A stretch of DNA of 64,000 nucleotides, taken from positions 24,533 to 88,532 of the forward strand of contig NW_020312116.1 of the NCBI RefSeq assembly GCF_002999335.1, in the 5' to 3' direction. Below the pieces are notes generated by a model. The model was not told where the DNA came from, ran no database searches, and was given only the letters and a program-made list of their open reading frames with translations. Shown piece after piece: positions 30,797-42,508 of the stretch. The stretch is from Cyclospora cayetanensis. Its lineage: Eukaryota; Apicomplexa; Conoidasida; Eucoccidiorida; Eimeriidae. Position numbers and translations under genes: made by a program. Every line of letters begins with the position of its first letter. Within the stretch, counting starts at the first letter, position 1.

Positions 30797-33700
30797 ATGG
30801 AAAGGGGCCCTTCTCTTTCAGAGGAGGCCATGCTGGAGCTAGATCTGCAGCGTGAGCTCGAAGCGGTTGCGTACGCCTCCTGGGAGACCTCGGAAACAGG
30901 GAACTCCTTTGTCAGTAGGCTATCGGATGATGGTGACTCCGAAGGGGATGCAGAAAGAGGCTACAGTGCTTCTCATGTCGCCTGCGACTTCGCACTATCT
31001 AGGCCATTTGATTCTAAGGACTCCCTCTACCACGGAAACGGTGTGGCCGACGACGGGACGCAAAAAGAAGGTGCATATGACGATCTGCACGAAAGTCTGC
31101 TAAGGCGGCTGAGCCAAAACCGAGAAGGCACAGCTTCAGAGGCAGTGGGGATAGCTCTACAACTAAGAGAGTCACTGGAAGGTCTGCAGCAGCAGGCAGC
31201 ATCAACTTGGGGACTCCTGGAAAACAATTTTAAAGAAGCCCCAACTGAGGCACAGATGCAACAAAGCTCACAAGAGCAGCAGGAGCAAGAGGCACAACAG
31301 CAACAGCAGGAAGCGGAGCGACTTGAGGAAGGGCTATTGGAAGACCGAAAACTAGAGCCTCAGAGAACCGCTGCTGTAGGCCTCGAGCACAAAGTTGTTT
31401 GCTCACACAGGGAAGGGAATGCCTCTTCAACTGTGGATGGATTCGTAGAAGCAGAAACTCCAGAGAGTCATTTAAGAGAATCGGCCTTTGCCGATAATCA
31501 CGGGATTCCAAGAGAATATCCACAGGCTCATATGGATCGGGAGGCCTCTACAGAGACAGTGCAGCTCCATACAAAGATGAGTTGCGAACCAACTGTAGCA
31601 GAGAATATTGAAGGCCTGTGGGATTTTGTCATGTTGGGAAGAGACCCACAGGAGCCACTGGAGGTGCAGCAGGCAACTGAGGAAATGAACAGGCTACAGC
31701 GGGCGCTTCTGGCTTTGAAGGAAGATGCCCAAATGAAGGAGCAGCAGAGAAAAGCAGCAGCTCTTGAAGACAGAGCACGGCAGCAGGAGCACGAATCAAA
31801 GCTAATGTTGATGCAGCAAAAGCACAGGAAGATGCTGCTGAAAGGCAGACAAAGGGAGGAGAAACGCCGGTCTCAGCTATATGCAGAGCTGAGTCTATGC
31901 CCACCAACCGCAGGGCATGACGGCATTGTGACAGTTCTAGCTATTTCAAAAGCCTCACCAACAACAGTGTCAGATGAACAATCAGCAGTACATGTCGCTG
32001 CTGGAAGAGCAGCGGACGCTCATATTTGGGCGAATCCGTCAGCGGCAGTTGTCCATGTGCGCCTAAGGCCCGACGAGGAATGCGTTCAGAAAACAAGAGG
32101 GGCGCCTCTCTCTTTGCCGCATGCCGCAACAGGAGCTGTTACAGGGCGTGAATTGTATAACGAGTATCAGCCTCACGGCCGTCCAGGAGTGACCCATGGG
32201 GAAAGAAATATGGAAGAGGCACCGCGGACTGCCACTGCCATAGCAATTGGCTTCAGGTTGGTTGAATCCCCGTGCAGCTTTTAGTGTTACGGCCCGCGGA
32301 GACACTCCTAGAGAAGCTTTGCACAACGAGTGACGGTGTGAATTCTACGGCCATGCTGATGCAATACTTGCCATTGCTGTTGTTGCGCTTGGGCCCATCG
32401 CTGCATTTTTGCGTTGCTGCCTTTGGGCACAGCTTCTTTTCTCGATCCCGGGAGCAGCGAGAGAGGCATCTGCTGTATTCAGAAGAACTGCGGCAGCGCA
32501 ACTTTGCGTTTATCGCTCAAGACAGGACACAGTAACAAACTTCACAAAAACACCGAGATTTCCTCTAGTACATTTGAAGTCTTGGAATCCCATGTAGCAT
32601 CTGCAGTCGAACGTAGTTAGCACCACCAGCGCCAGGAGGAGTTCCACATCTGCTAAAGATGACCACTTCAAGGCAGTATATAGCACCGTGTGCCAGTGCC
32701 TTCCCCGCTCCGCAGACCTCAGGCAGAAACACAACGCACACAATAAAAGTGAAGCGAGATACATCCACAGAAAACACAAAGAAGGAAAAAACACCTAAGT
32801 ACTGAGATGGATTAGACCAGCGAGATACTACAAGAGCAGTGAAAGAGAGAGAAGACAACAGGCAGCTGGCATTCCATGTGTTACTGCAGAGCCGAACGGC
32901 GCGAGATGGAAACTGAGGACAGACGCAGCAGGGCAGTTTCTATGCAGCTGCATCAGCTGACGTATGAACAGCCTCATATGGCTTGGGAGGACTCCTGTGC
33001 GCAGTGGCAGAGAAAGCTCATGAAGGAGCAGCGTCAACGAATGCTGCTAATGCACCGATCCCTCTTGTTGGTGTCTCTCTTAGACAAGTGGGTGGAGAGA
33101 AGCAAGGATGCGCTGCAGCGGCACGGCCTTGCACTTCTCAAGAAAGCCTTCCAGGCAGCAGCAGCCGCACAGAGACGGCACCAGGCTGCTGCGCTGCTGC
33201 AGCGCACCTGGAGGAGCAGCTGCTTGAGGGCCCTTGCAAAGCAAACTATGAGGGAGCTACGTGTACAGCACGCAGCAAGGCAACTGGCTGCCGCCTTGGA
33301 GTGTTGGCATTCGTCAGCTCGACAGCGGCTGGCCAGAGGGGCCCTCCAGCAGCTGCAGCAACACGCAGCAAACCTTAAGGCCCTCTCATCTGGGGCAGTA
33401 ACGGCAATTGCAGCAGCCTGGAGGGGGTACGCGGCGAGGAAGGCTTTCAGGGTGCAGCGCGCCTTGAGGGTGTTCCTGTTGCCACAAAATAAAGTCTATA
33501 GATGCCGCCTGGAGAAGCTGCAAGCCATCTGGCGAGGAGGCATCACAAGGCAGCAACTGCGGAAAAGGGGTCTGAGGTTGCCCTGCGACAAGGAAAAGCA
33601 TCTTTATGCCACGAAGATACAGGTGCTCACGAAGCACCTGCTAGATAACTTGCTCTTGAAGGGCTCAAGCCTTGGGGGCCCTCTTATGCGGAAACACACC

Positions 33701-36584
33701 GAGAAAGCTGTTCTTGAGGCGTCGCTCATTACAGTCTTCCCCAGTCTCTGTATATCGTCGTGAATAGCTTGCTGTCTCGCTGTTGGTCCGTCTTCGTGTC
33801 TGTGTGCCCTGCCCACCACTCTCTCCAGCGTCTCTCAAAGCATCTCCCTTTTGTTTGTAGGCGGCGTTTCGCGGGCATCGCACACGACGGTTGCTGCGGA
33901 GCGGCCGGCTAGCAGCACGGGAACTCCAGCTGGAGATCGACTTGGTGCTGGAGGAGGTTGAGAGCAGACATCGGGAGCTGCCCCTCGTCACACTCCCTGA
34001 GATCTCCTCTCTCCCTCCACATATGCTCTGGACCTCCAGCTACGGAGTTCCGCCTCTTTTTCGTTCCCTCAGACTCCCGGAAGCTTTCACTCGGACCATC
34101 AGGAAAAGCCTCGGATACGGCTTATTTCAACGCACAGACGTCTGGCAACAGCCGCAGCAGCAAGAAGATCTGCAGCCGCCAAGGCTAGAGCAGCCGCACG
34201 CGCAACAAGAAGAGCCGCCTTCCTCTCTCGCGAAATCAGCGCAGGATCAAACGCCTGAGTGTCTGCTGCCGACGACCCCATGGACTGGAGCTGCCTCCTT
34301 CGAGAGCCTCCGACGGGTGGGCACTTCTACTCAACAGCAGACTTTGCACTGCCCCGCAAGAGGACTCCTAGGGTCTCCTAAGCAAGTAGAGGCCTCGAAG
34401 GAGCAATTAGATACGCAAGAATCCCCTTTACCCCACACTAGCGTTACAGCTCAGGGGTGCCAACTCTCGAGAGCTGTTCACACACTTTCCACGCAGTCCC
34501 AGAATCAGCAGCAACACCACCAGGAACAACAATCGCTGCTACACCCTCGAGAAAACCCCAAGCTTCTCAAGAGAAGTGAAAGCCCAGGACAGCTTCAAGG
34601 GGCCTTTGAACAATTCGCCACCAAGCCAACAACGCTCAGGAATAATCCTAGCGAGTCTGTCGATTCGGCATATTCCCAGGAGCACCAAGAGAGGCAGGAA
34701 GGACAGCGTGGATCAAGCGAAGTGCGGACTGCGCATGATCATTCCAGACAGCAGCTGCAGGTGTTGCCAGGCCTGCTGCTGCAGCAAAAGGAGCTGCATG
34801 CGCTGGCGCATCAACAGGACACACAGCAGCACCGTCAAAGCAGGCAGCGGACAGGCAGCGTCAACACCAAAGCCCTTGGAGACCTGAAAGCCTTCCCTAG
34901 CAGTGAACACACTTACACATCACAGTAAGTGGATCTATGAAGCGGTTGTCGAAGGACGTGAACGGCAGTAATGCCTGCCCTCGTCTGCCTTCATCCACTG
35001 TTGCTCGGTTACTGGCGTTGCATGCTGTCATGCCCGTGAGTCTCTCAGACCGTCCTGCTGGGGGCAGAAAGACACGAAGCGTCGGCGGCAGTTGGTACAG
35101 GGAGAGAAGTGGGGCCAGCAGTGGAGACCACAGCAGCAGACCATAGTACAGGGCCCCCCCTTGCCTTACGATGAGCTCCCCTTCTCTAAGCGAGCGCTCA
35201 GCATGCACACAGTACAGAGGCAGCAGCATGTAAGCCAAGGACCTTCACTGTTGCAGAGCCTACAGCCAGAAACGCAGCACCCGTACTGTGCATCCCTGCG
35301 GCAAAAACAGCGTGCAGAAGCCAGCACGTCTGCTTCTGGCATTGGAGGCCAAGGATCGCAAGTGGCAGCAAAGGAACAGCGCGTTGCAAAGTAAGGCGTT
35401 GAATGATGAGGAGGCCGACGATGGCTTGAAACCAGCGTCCTCGTGTTTGCCGCTGCGTCGCATCTGCGTATCCCTCCTGGGGGCTGCCGGGAAAATTTCT
35501 GACTTGAACCAGCCTTGCCGTTTGTGCGCCTCTACGGGTGTGGAGCCGTGTGCTGCAGCGCAATGATAGGGGGCGTGCAGCACGACTGTCTGCTGGGGCC
35601 GATGATAAGGCACCCTCAGCACGCGTTGGGGCACCAGCCAGCTGCGCACAAGGCCCAGCAGCAGCGGCCACACGCGCGTTGTCAGGAGAAGGAGACGCAG
35701 CACGACATGCAGAGCGAGGCCGGTAGTTCTTCGCCGTCCCCTTGTGAAGCTGCCTCGAATCGCCTCCTGCCTGCCCCCCGAGAGCGTGCAGCAGAGTGCG
35801 CTTGCCTCTGGGGACCGTTGGCTGCCTGCCTTTCATCTTCCATATATATATATATATGGCACATCTGGGGGAGTCGTTATTAATGCTAGCCCAAATTAAA
35901 GCTCCCCAGGCCGAGTTGTCGCCCCTATGTGTACTCAGGCTTTACTACAAGGCTCTTTCCCTCAATAGGAAGGCAAGGACCACTCGCCGGAGGGCCACAG
36001 GGACCCCCCTGCTGACATTGCGAGCGCTTCATTTCCAGGGAGACGTTCCTGGGAGCCTCTCTGAGTGCAGCAACTCTCCTCTTAGTGTGCAGGCGTCTCT
36101 TCGGGGCAAGGGGGATGATCCCCTTGTCACCCAAAGCGCGCAAACTAGAAGCAGTACCAGCAATAACATAGAAAGCCTCTCAGGGCTTCTGGAGGCGAGT
36201 TCCTTAGTCCTCACGGCAGGCCCCTTGAGACAGCGGGAGTGCGTCAGCGCCGCGAGTGTCGCTTTTCCAGGAGGACTGCAAAGGGAGGCCTCCGCAGCCA
36301 CAGGGCAGCCGCAAGAAAGCCCTGGTCCAAGGCCAAGGCAGTCATTCAGTAATGCGTTCATAGAGGCCTTTGGCGTCGAGAAAGCTATGGGCTTCACCTG
36401 GAGCAGCTCATTATCCCAAAGTGCCGCGACTGGACTGCAGCAGCAACGCCAGCGCCAGCGGCAGCGACCTCTCCTTTCGGAGGTGCGTCCGAGGGCTTTG
36501 AGGCCTCGTGGTTTACGTGCACCCCGCAGTTCGGGCCTTGAGAGCTTGCGTAGTATGCCTCACACAGGGTTAGGGCCCCCTTAA
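30797..36584 (+). CDS. Large IQ-motif and coiled-coil protein, function unknown
   Basis: I cannot name the family. Six exons join in phase to 1448 codons including the stop: 30797-32256, 32433-32531, 32890-33622, 33861-34924, 35049-35390, 35939-36584. Residues 1-480 are acidic, Gln/Glu-rich and heptad-like, with a strong coiled coil around 31640-31900. Residues about 520-790 are Arg/Leu/Ala-rich and hold several IQ-like calmodulin/myosin-light-chain-binding helices at about 617, 691 (AIAAAWRGYAARKAF), 730 and 764. The last, ATKIQAAFRGHRTRRLLR, is a perfect IQ core split across exons 3 and 4, which strongly supports that junction. A Glu/Leu-rich helix and a PPHMLWTSSYGVPPLF patch follow. The rest is Gln/Ser-rich. 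IQ plus coiled-coil layouts suggest a cytoskeletal, centrosomal or conoid-type scaffold, but this is inference. Exon 5 has the weakest acceptor. Confidence 0.72.
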
Positions 36585-37550
36585 TGCGACGTTATTCGTG
36601 TATGATCCTTAAGGCCTCCGTTGAGTCTATCAACTGCCTGGCTACCCAGCCGTCTCGAAAAGCATGTGCACTGCCTTGCGTGACTCTACTGAGGGGTTGC
36701 CTAAAGTGTTTCCCCCGTACATCCGGTCAGTCCATGTGTCAGACACTGCACACACTGCTCTATTAGTCGTTTGTACAGCCGTTCACCCTGCAAGCAAGTA
36801 TCCAATCTATACGAGGTCCTTGGGGAAAAGGCTCCTAGAGGCCGCACTGCTCTTCTAAAAGGATCCTCGAGATTTATGTGTCCAGAGAGAGAGTAGGCGA
36901 ATGCATATCTACCGCTGCGTGTACAATAGCCTTAATTGAAGTTTGCGATTTATGCACGGGGAGGAGGGCCTGAGGTTCCCCATTTGAACTTGCTGGAGAC
37001 GCCAGCCAGTCCCCAGCACAACGGGGCCTCAACACTGCAGTCCTGGCTATTGCTGCTGCCGTAACTACAGCTGCTGCCTCCAGATTTGCAGTAGCTGCAG
37101 CCAGACTGGCAGTTGCTGCCGCTGTGTCTCTCTAGCCATCGAGGAAGCATTTCATAGAACGAAGGTCGTGAGGCACCAGCAGCAAACGCGCCCCCAAGGC
37201 ATCTCCCATTCCTCCAGGGACGCGCAGATGAAGCACCGGTTCGTCTCCGTCCACCTGAAGCATCGGGGGGAGAAGCGCAGAAGCCAGCCAAGAGGAGGAG
37301 ATAGATCTATCATCGCAAATCATCGTGCATCAGCTGCGGGGCCAGTTCTCAACTGGGAAAAGCGGCCCTCACATTGTGGAATGGCCGTGCCGCCTCTTAG
37401 CTACGGGAGAAGGAAGGCGCCAGGGGTTAGACCATGCGGTTTGAATGCATGCAGGCGGTGTTCAAAGGTCCCGCCCTTAGAGTGTAGCAGCCAGCCCCAA
37501 GAGAGTTGGATGTCTCAGAGAGGAGCGAACCAAGGTGGAAGCGGCCTTTC
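36585..37550. other. Convergent intergenic, IQ-protein and CLP1 3' ends
   Basis: The IQ-protein stop (36584, +) and the CLP1 stop (37551, -) face each other. Frames on both strands of 60-110 codons exist near 36950-37320 (Cys/Ser-rich on the minus strand), but none carries a domain or joins in phase to a neighbour. I treat the region as untranslated and intergenic. Confidence 0.45.
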
Positions 37551-40500
37551 TTATTTGCATCCAGGAGGGGGAACAACACGATTGAGTGTCTGTTTGCTCA
37601 CCTCTACGCTGCAGACATGCGCGAAAAAGGCGACGCTTGTCCACGGCAGCCCCCGGAGATCTCTCGTCGCGGGTACAGCCAAAAGTGAATTTAGCAGCGA
37701 ACTGGGGAGGCCTCTAAACGGTTCCCACTGCAGCCGAGAGGTCTCTGCTGCTTGGCTGTCTGAGAACACCAGGAAAACAAGTGGACACACACACAACAGC
37801 TGCAGCAGTGGGTAGTGCGAACGAGGATACTGACACGCGCATCGATCACGAGACAGAGCCACCTGGACCTGAAAGGGCCCTGGTGGCGATTGGCCAGTCC
37901 TGGCTAGCCACAGCTCGCCGTCTAGGGCCAGTCCTGGCTAGCTACAGATCGCCGTCTAGGGCCAGTCCTGGCTAGCTAGACACCGCCGTCTAGGGCCAGT
38001 CCTGGCTAGCTACAGATCGCCGTCTAGGGCCAGTCCTGGCTAGCTACAGATCGCCGTCTAGGGCCAGTCCTGGCTAGCTAGAGACCGCCGTCTAGGGCCA
38101 GTCCTGGCTAGCTACAGATCGCCGTCTAGGGCCAGTCCTGGCTAGCTAGACACCGCCGTCTAGGGCCAGTCCTGGCTAGCTACAGCTCGCTGTCCATGGC
38201 CAGTCCTGGCTAGCTACAGCTCGCTGTCCATGGCCAGTCCTGGCTAGCTAAACACCGCCGTCTATGGCCAGTCCTGGCTAGCCACAGATCGCTGTCTATG
38301 GCCAGTCCTGGCTCCCGCCTTCCCATGGATGAACCAACACCCAGAGTTCTCGGCAGCTTTGGTAGTAGGTGCATGAGGACGCCGGACCGTATTTTGCACC
38401 ACGAAAAGCGTGTGCATGGTACGGAGGTGATATGCCTCCCTGACTTGCGTTTACCTGCTGGCAGGGCTGAGAGGGGCAGTGCTGCCTTCTGCCTGAGCTG
38501 CAGCAGCTTGCACTGGCTAAGAGGCAGCCGTAGGGTTTGGGGAGGCATCGACTGAGGAGAGGCCCCGAAGAAGTAGCGGCGCAACCAGAGGCGGCGTAGG
38601 ACGCGAATTCGTGCAGCGTCGGGCTGCAGCAGAGACATGAGGCAGCAGCCGCAGTGCAGTCGCAGGATACAGTTGAATCCACCTGCCAGAGGCAAGAGCC
38701 AAAGCCACGCCGACGAAGGTCGCTCGGGATGCGCTTCAAACAAACGCGTGGAAGAAGGACAGTGCGCAGGATCTTCTTCTTCGGCAAAAGCCTGATGAGA
38801 GGCAAGGGTGCCTCACTGCAACTGTGCCTTCGAGCTTCGGCAGAGGAACAACCTCGACTCTCTGGGGTTGCGGGGGAACTGCTGCCGCGCCTAGCTGCTG
38901 CAGTCGCAGCTGCTGCTGCTGCTGCAGGCCCTGCAGCTGCGCCGCTGCCTCCTCCGCAGTGTCGGGAAGGACGTGATCGTAGATTCCCGCGAGGTCGTGG
39001 CAGAGAGAGGGGTGATCCAGCACGACCACCACATCGAACCCGAAGAGCTCTACGAGTTGTTGCAGCTGCTGCAGCGATGCCTGTTGCGGAGCGTTGGCAA
39101 TCAAGCCTGCATGCAAGCCCAGCAACTCAGGCGAGCCGTACTATTGGTGGCATAGCGTGGGCACATGTGCCACGACGACGTCGCTGAGGAGGGGGAATAG
39201 ACTGCATCTCTTCGGACTCTCCACCGAGGGGCGGCAGGAAAAATGCCCTAGACGCCTACCAGCGCGCTTTTTCTACGCACCTTCTGCGCAGCTTGAGTGC
39301 CTACGTGAGTGGTGCCTACGTGAGTGGTGCCTACGCGCGGGGGAGGCATTTCAGGGGGGAACGTGGCCTCTTCTCACCTGAGGCTGCTAGGGAAGGCGCA
39401 TGCGTCTCGTTGCAAGCGGCGGTATCGTCAAGTTCAGCAGGGTCTCCTGTAGCGGCGGCTTCAGAATGCTGCAGCAGCGAATGAGCAAACGCTGCATGCA
39501 AAGCGGCGCTAAGACAGCTGCACAGCCAGGGAAAGAGCTCTAAAGAAATATCCCCCGGTCCGATCACGCCTTCTGGTGCTGCTCCTGCACCGTCTGCTGC
39601 GCCTTCGGCTGCACCCCCTGTCCCTGCTGCCCCCCCCGCTGCTGCTGCTCCTGCGTGTGTTGCTGCTGCAGCGTTTGCTGCTGCAGTATTTGCTGCTGCA
39701 GTATTCGCTGCTGCGTTCTCTTCTCCTCCTGCGTCTGGCAAATGCACATCAGGAGGCCGAGGCAACGGACAAAACGCCCCGCCTCCAGCAGCGACGCTAC
39801 TGCCAACAAAAAAGATCAGAGGATCCTCCGGTTCTTCGACATCCAGATACCGACACACGCAGCTGCCAATACACCCCGGAGGCAGCTGCAGAGGGCCCTT
39901 GTCACAGCTGCCTCTGCACAGCGCACACATGACAAAGGTTTTCCACGCGAGGGCATGTATGCTGCTCGCATGCCCCTAGCAAAAAACTGCCCGTCCAAAA
40001 AAATTCTCCCCGCTCGCGTCAGCACTTTTCGCTGCCAGCCTTGTTGCACGCGCATGCGGAAGGGGGGAATGCAGGAGGAGACACGTGCTGCTGCCTCAAG
40101 GCTGCTCCTCCGCGTTCATGCGATGAAGCCCCTCGCCGCAAAGCCTTCCCCCTTTCTCTCCCCCACCTCCTCATCGTTTGAAGAGCACTCAAAACGCTGC
40201 ATGCCTTCTACCGTCTCCCCTTCTCACTTACCTCGCATCAAGCTCCACAAAAGCCGGAGTCCATCCCTCTCGGAGGGCATAGTTGCAGAGAATTTGACAG
40301 ACGCTGCTCTTCCCACTGCCACCACTCCCCGTCACCAGCACCTGCAGTATTGGAGCAGAAGAACGCACGAGAGAGAAGGAAGCTCACACCCATGCCGTTC
40401 GACGTCCACCGGCTCACACTGCTCCCCAAAATTTCTTCCCGAAGTAAAGGCCCCCTTGTTTCTATCTGCATGCGCGTGGGCTGCTGCAGTTCCCCCTGCC

Positions 40501-42508
40501 TTGGCATCCACTCAGCTAAGCCTGCTCTTTGCCGCCAATCATACAGCACCAAAAGGTCCCCTCCCTAACTAGCAGTGTGAGTCGAATCGACACAGCATGC
40601 GATCGCTAGCTAATGTCAAGTCGAGTCAAGGAACCCCGGAGAAAGTGTGAGCGTCCAAGCGAAGGGCAGGTACCCTCCTCTGCCTCTCAGTCTGAATGAT
40701 GTCAGCTTTCGGAAGCGGCTGCCAGCTGCTTACTCGCGGTCCTACGGTCTGCTGAGCTGCAGCCGCGCGGCGTCTTTCATTGAGGGCAGCTGCTAAGTTG
40801 CAGATGAAGCTCATGGCTCTGTCGCCAGCCTCGTATTCCTAAAAAACGAACGACAAAGAGCAGGCATGCATACGGAGGGGGCCCTGTGAGCTGCAGAGCC
40901 ACACAGATTTACGTAGTAGAGTAACCAGCTGCTATGTGGTGCATGTGCATACCAATGCCCCCCTTGCAATGCCAAAGAGAGCAGTCGCGATAGCACAGAC
41001 CTCCCCTGCCGATGACACAAGGACAGGGCTGCTTTTGTTTGACCAGCTGTTGCTGCTTGCAGGCTTTCTCTCAACAGCAGGCGAATGTGTAGCAGCAGCA
41101 TCCAATATGACGCGCCCAACATATATATATATATACCGATATAGATATATTTATACATATATATATACATATAGATATACATATAGATATACATATACAT
41201 ATATATTTCTACACACATAGTTGTATACTATACATATAGATATGTAAGCACATATAGACATATACACACATACAGATATTCACATATACATTATATATGC
41301 ATAGATATAACGCCTGACCGCAGAGCACCTTGCCCACCTGGTGTACTTGACCTCTGATCTGCAGCGTGCAGCCCCCCCAGGAGAAGACGGCAAGACGAGC
41401 AGCGGGGGGGAGAGAGACTTCTACTTCGGGCAGCAGTTCGCATCCGAATATCTCCGCAGTGCCAGCTGCTGCCCCGCCCGTGCCTGCTGCTGACGCTGAT
41501 GCAGCAGCTCCAGAAATCCCCGAAACTGTTACGGCGCCTCCTGCTGCTGCTGCTGCTGCACTGCTGCCGCCGATGCGGAGCCCCCGAGGACCGCCGCGGT
41601 CCACACCTCCAGATCCAAGCAGCTGAAGCAGGCAGAAAAAACAACAGAGCAGCGGCAAAGTGCACACGCGTGCAGAGAGAGAGAGAGAAAAGTGAGAGAA
41701 CAGAGAGCGAGAAAAGAGAGCGAGAAAGAGCGACAAAAGAGAGAGAAAAGAGAGAGAGATAGAGAGAAAAGAGAGAGAGAGAAAAGAGTGCGAGAAAAGA
41801 GAGAGAAAAGAGAGAGATAGAGAGAAAAGAGAGAGAGCGAGAAAATAGAGAGAGAGAGCGAGAAAATAGAGAGAGAGAGCGAGAGAGCGAGAGAGAGAGA
41901 GAGAGAAAAGAGAGCGAGAAAAGAGCGAGAAAAGAGAGAGAGAGATTCAGCAACAGAGCGCTAAGTCGTAGGAGAAGCTTGGTGTGATCGTAATGTGGCG
42001 AGTCGAATTGCTTTGCTGCGCAACAAAAGACGAGACTTCCCCTGAGGGGCGCTACCCAGCCCGGTAGGTACACCTCCTCGCAGGAGCGTTTGAAGGGAAA
42101 ATTTTGAAAAGGGGCCCCAGGAGGCCCTATTTAGTCCCTTCTCGTCCTGAGGGGCCTTTTAATCGGGAAACACACGCAACACACACATACCTTGACTGCC
42201 ACTGTGTGTCTCTCGTCGAAAACTCCTTCCCCCTGCTCTTGTTCAGGGGGCTCAGGGAGGAGCACCCGCAGCTCCCGCATTGGTCTGAGCGTAATTAGCC
42301 GTACGGCTCGCCTGCTGCTCAGGCTATCGACTCCGGTGGGCCCCGTAGAGACACCTGAGCCGGAATTCGGGGCAGACGCGGTTACCGGGGGGCCCCCCCA
42401 CACGTAGCACCCGCCTTCCCCTGCATGCGCCGCTGCTGAGCGGGCAGGCGGGACGGGGGCCCCCGACGCTCCCTGCCACAGCTGCTGCTGCTGCTGGATA
42501 TCCGCCAT
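37551..42508 (-). CDS. CLP1: Clp1-type polynucleotide kinase, mRNA 3'-end cleavage factor subunit
   Basis: Clp1 is part of cleavage factor II/CFIA in pre-mRNA 3'-end formation; some members phosphorylate RNA 5' ends, including in tRNA splicing. Exons: 42508-42191, 41622-41338, 40838-40734, 40341-40232, 39913-39378, then a provisional 20-nt exon 39300-39281, 39140-38817, 38623-38455, 37759-37551. Matches to the family are the N-terminal MRELRVLLPE and AEIFGCELL, VFSWGGCTLQIRG, and the P-loop GSGGSGKS at about residues 241-248 followed by VELDAR. Further ones are FGFDVVVVLDH, VEVVPLPKLEG, LRRLWLRRYFFG, and the C-terminal segment ending near RVVPPPG. Homopolymeric Ala/Gln inserts swell it to about 690 residues (human 425). 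The family's conserved SGxxxNTxGW stretch is not cleanly recovered between 39378 and 39140. Confidence is high for identity and lower for that segment. Confidence 0.85.
37892..38315. repeat. 34-bp minisatellite, about 12.5 copies, in a CLP1 intron
   Basis: Head-to-tail units begin at 37892 and recur every 34 nt (37926, 37960, 37994 and so on to 38300). Each starts with the core GGCCAGTCCTGGCTAGC, which contains two small palindromes (CCAG..CTGG and GCTAGC). The variable part alternates among ACAGATCGCCGTCTA, TAGACACCGCCGTCTA and ACAGCTCGCTGTCCAT forms. The array occupies most of the CLP1 intron between exons ending at 38455 and starting at 37759. Confidence 0.95.
39297..39337. repeat. 15-bp tandem duplication carrying splice-like signals
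   Basis: Two perfect copies of GTGCCTACGTGAGTG plus a third, partial copy. On the CLP1 sense (minus) strand each copy provides a TAG acceptor-like end. The copy at 39301 bounds the provisional 20-nt exon of CLP1. Confidence 0.85.
41121..41310. repeat. TA/CATA-rich microsatellite in CLP1 intron 2
   Basis: Imperfect repeats of TATA, GATATA and CATATA fill about 190 nt between CLP1 exons 2 and 3. The simple sequence yields Tyr/Ile artefact frames on both strands. Confidence 0.9.
41676..41945. repeat. 270-nt GA-rich polypurine tract in CLP1 intron 1
   Basis: Nearly unbroken GAGA/GAAAAGAGA purine sequence on the plus strand. On the CLP1 sense strand it is a polypyrimidine tract covering about half of the 568-nt first intron and ending 50 nt before the exon 2 acceptor at 41623. 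Confidence 0.95.

Noticed and set aside
35198..35836. Minus-strand frame of 212 codons opposite the IQ-protein gene
   Set aside because: It is antisense to exon 5 and the following intron of a gene whose exons join in phase, and it carries no recognisable domain.
37168..37815. Plus-strand frame of 215 codons
   Set aside because: It is antisense to the last CLP1 exon, which matches the family, and it has no domain.
38210..38450. Apparent continuation of a CLP1 exon through the minisatellite
   Set aside because: Ending the exon at the GTAAAC donor after 38455 and resuming at 37759 reproduces the conserved Clp1 C-terminus in phase. The read-through does not.
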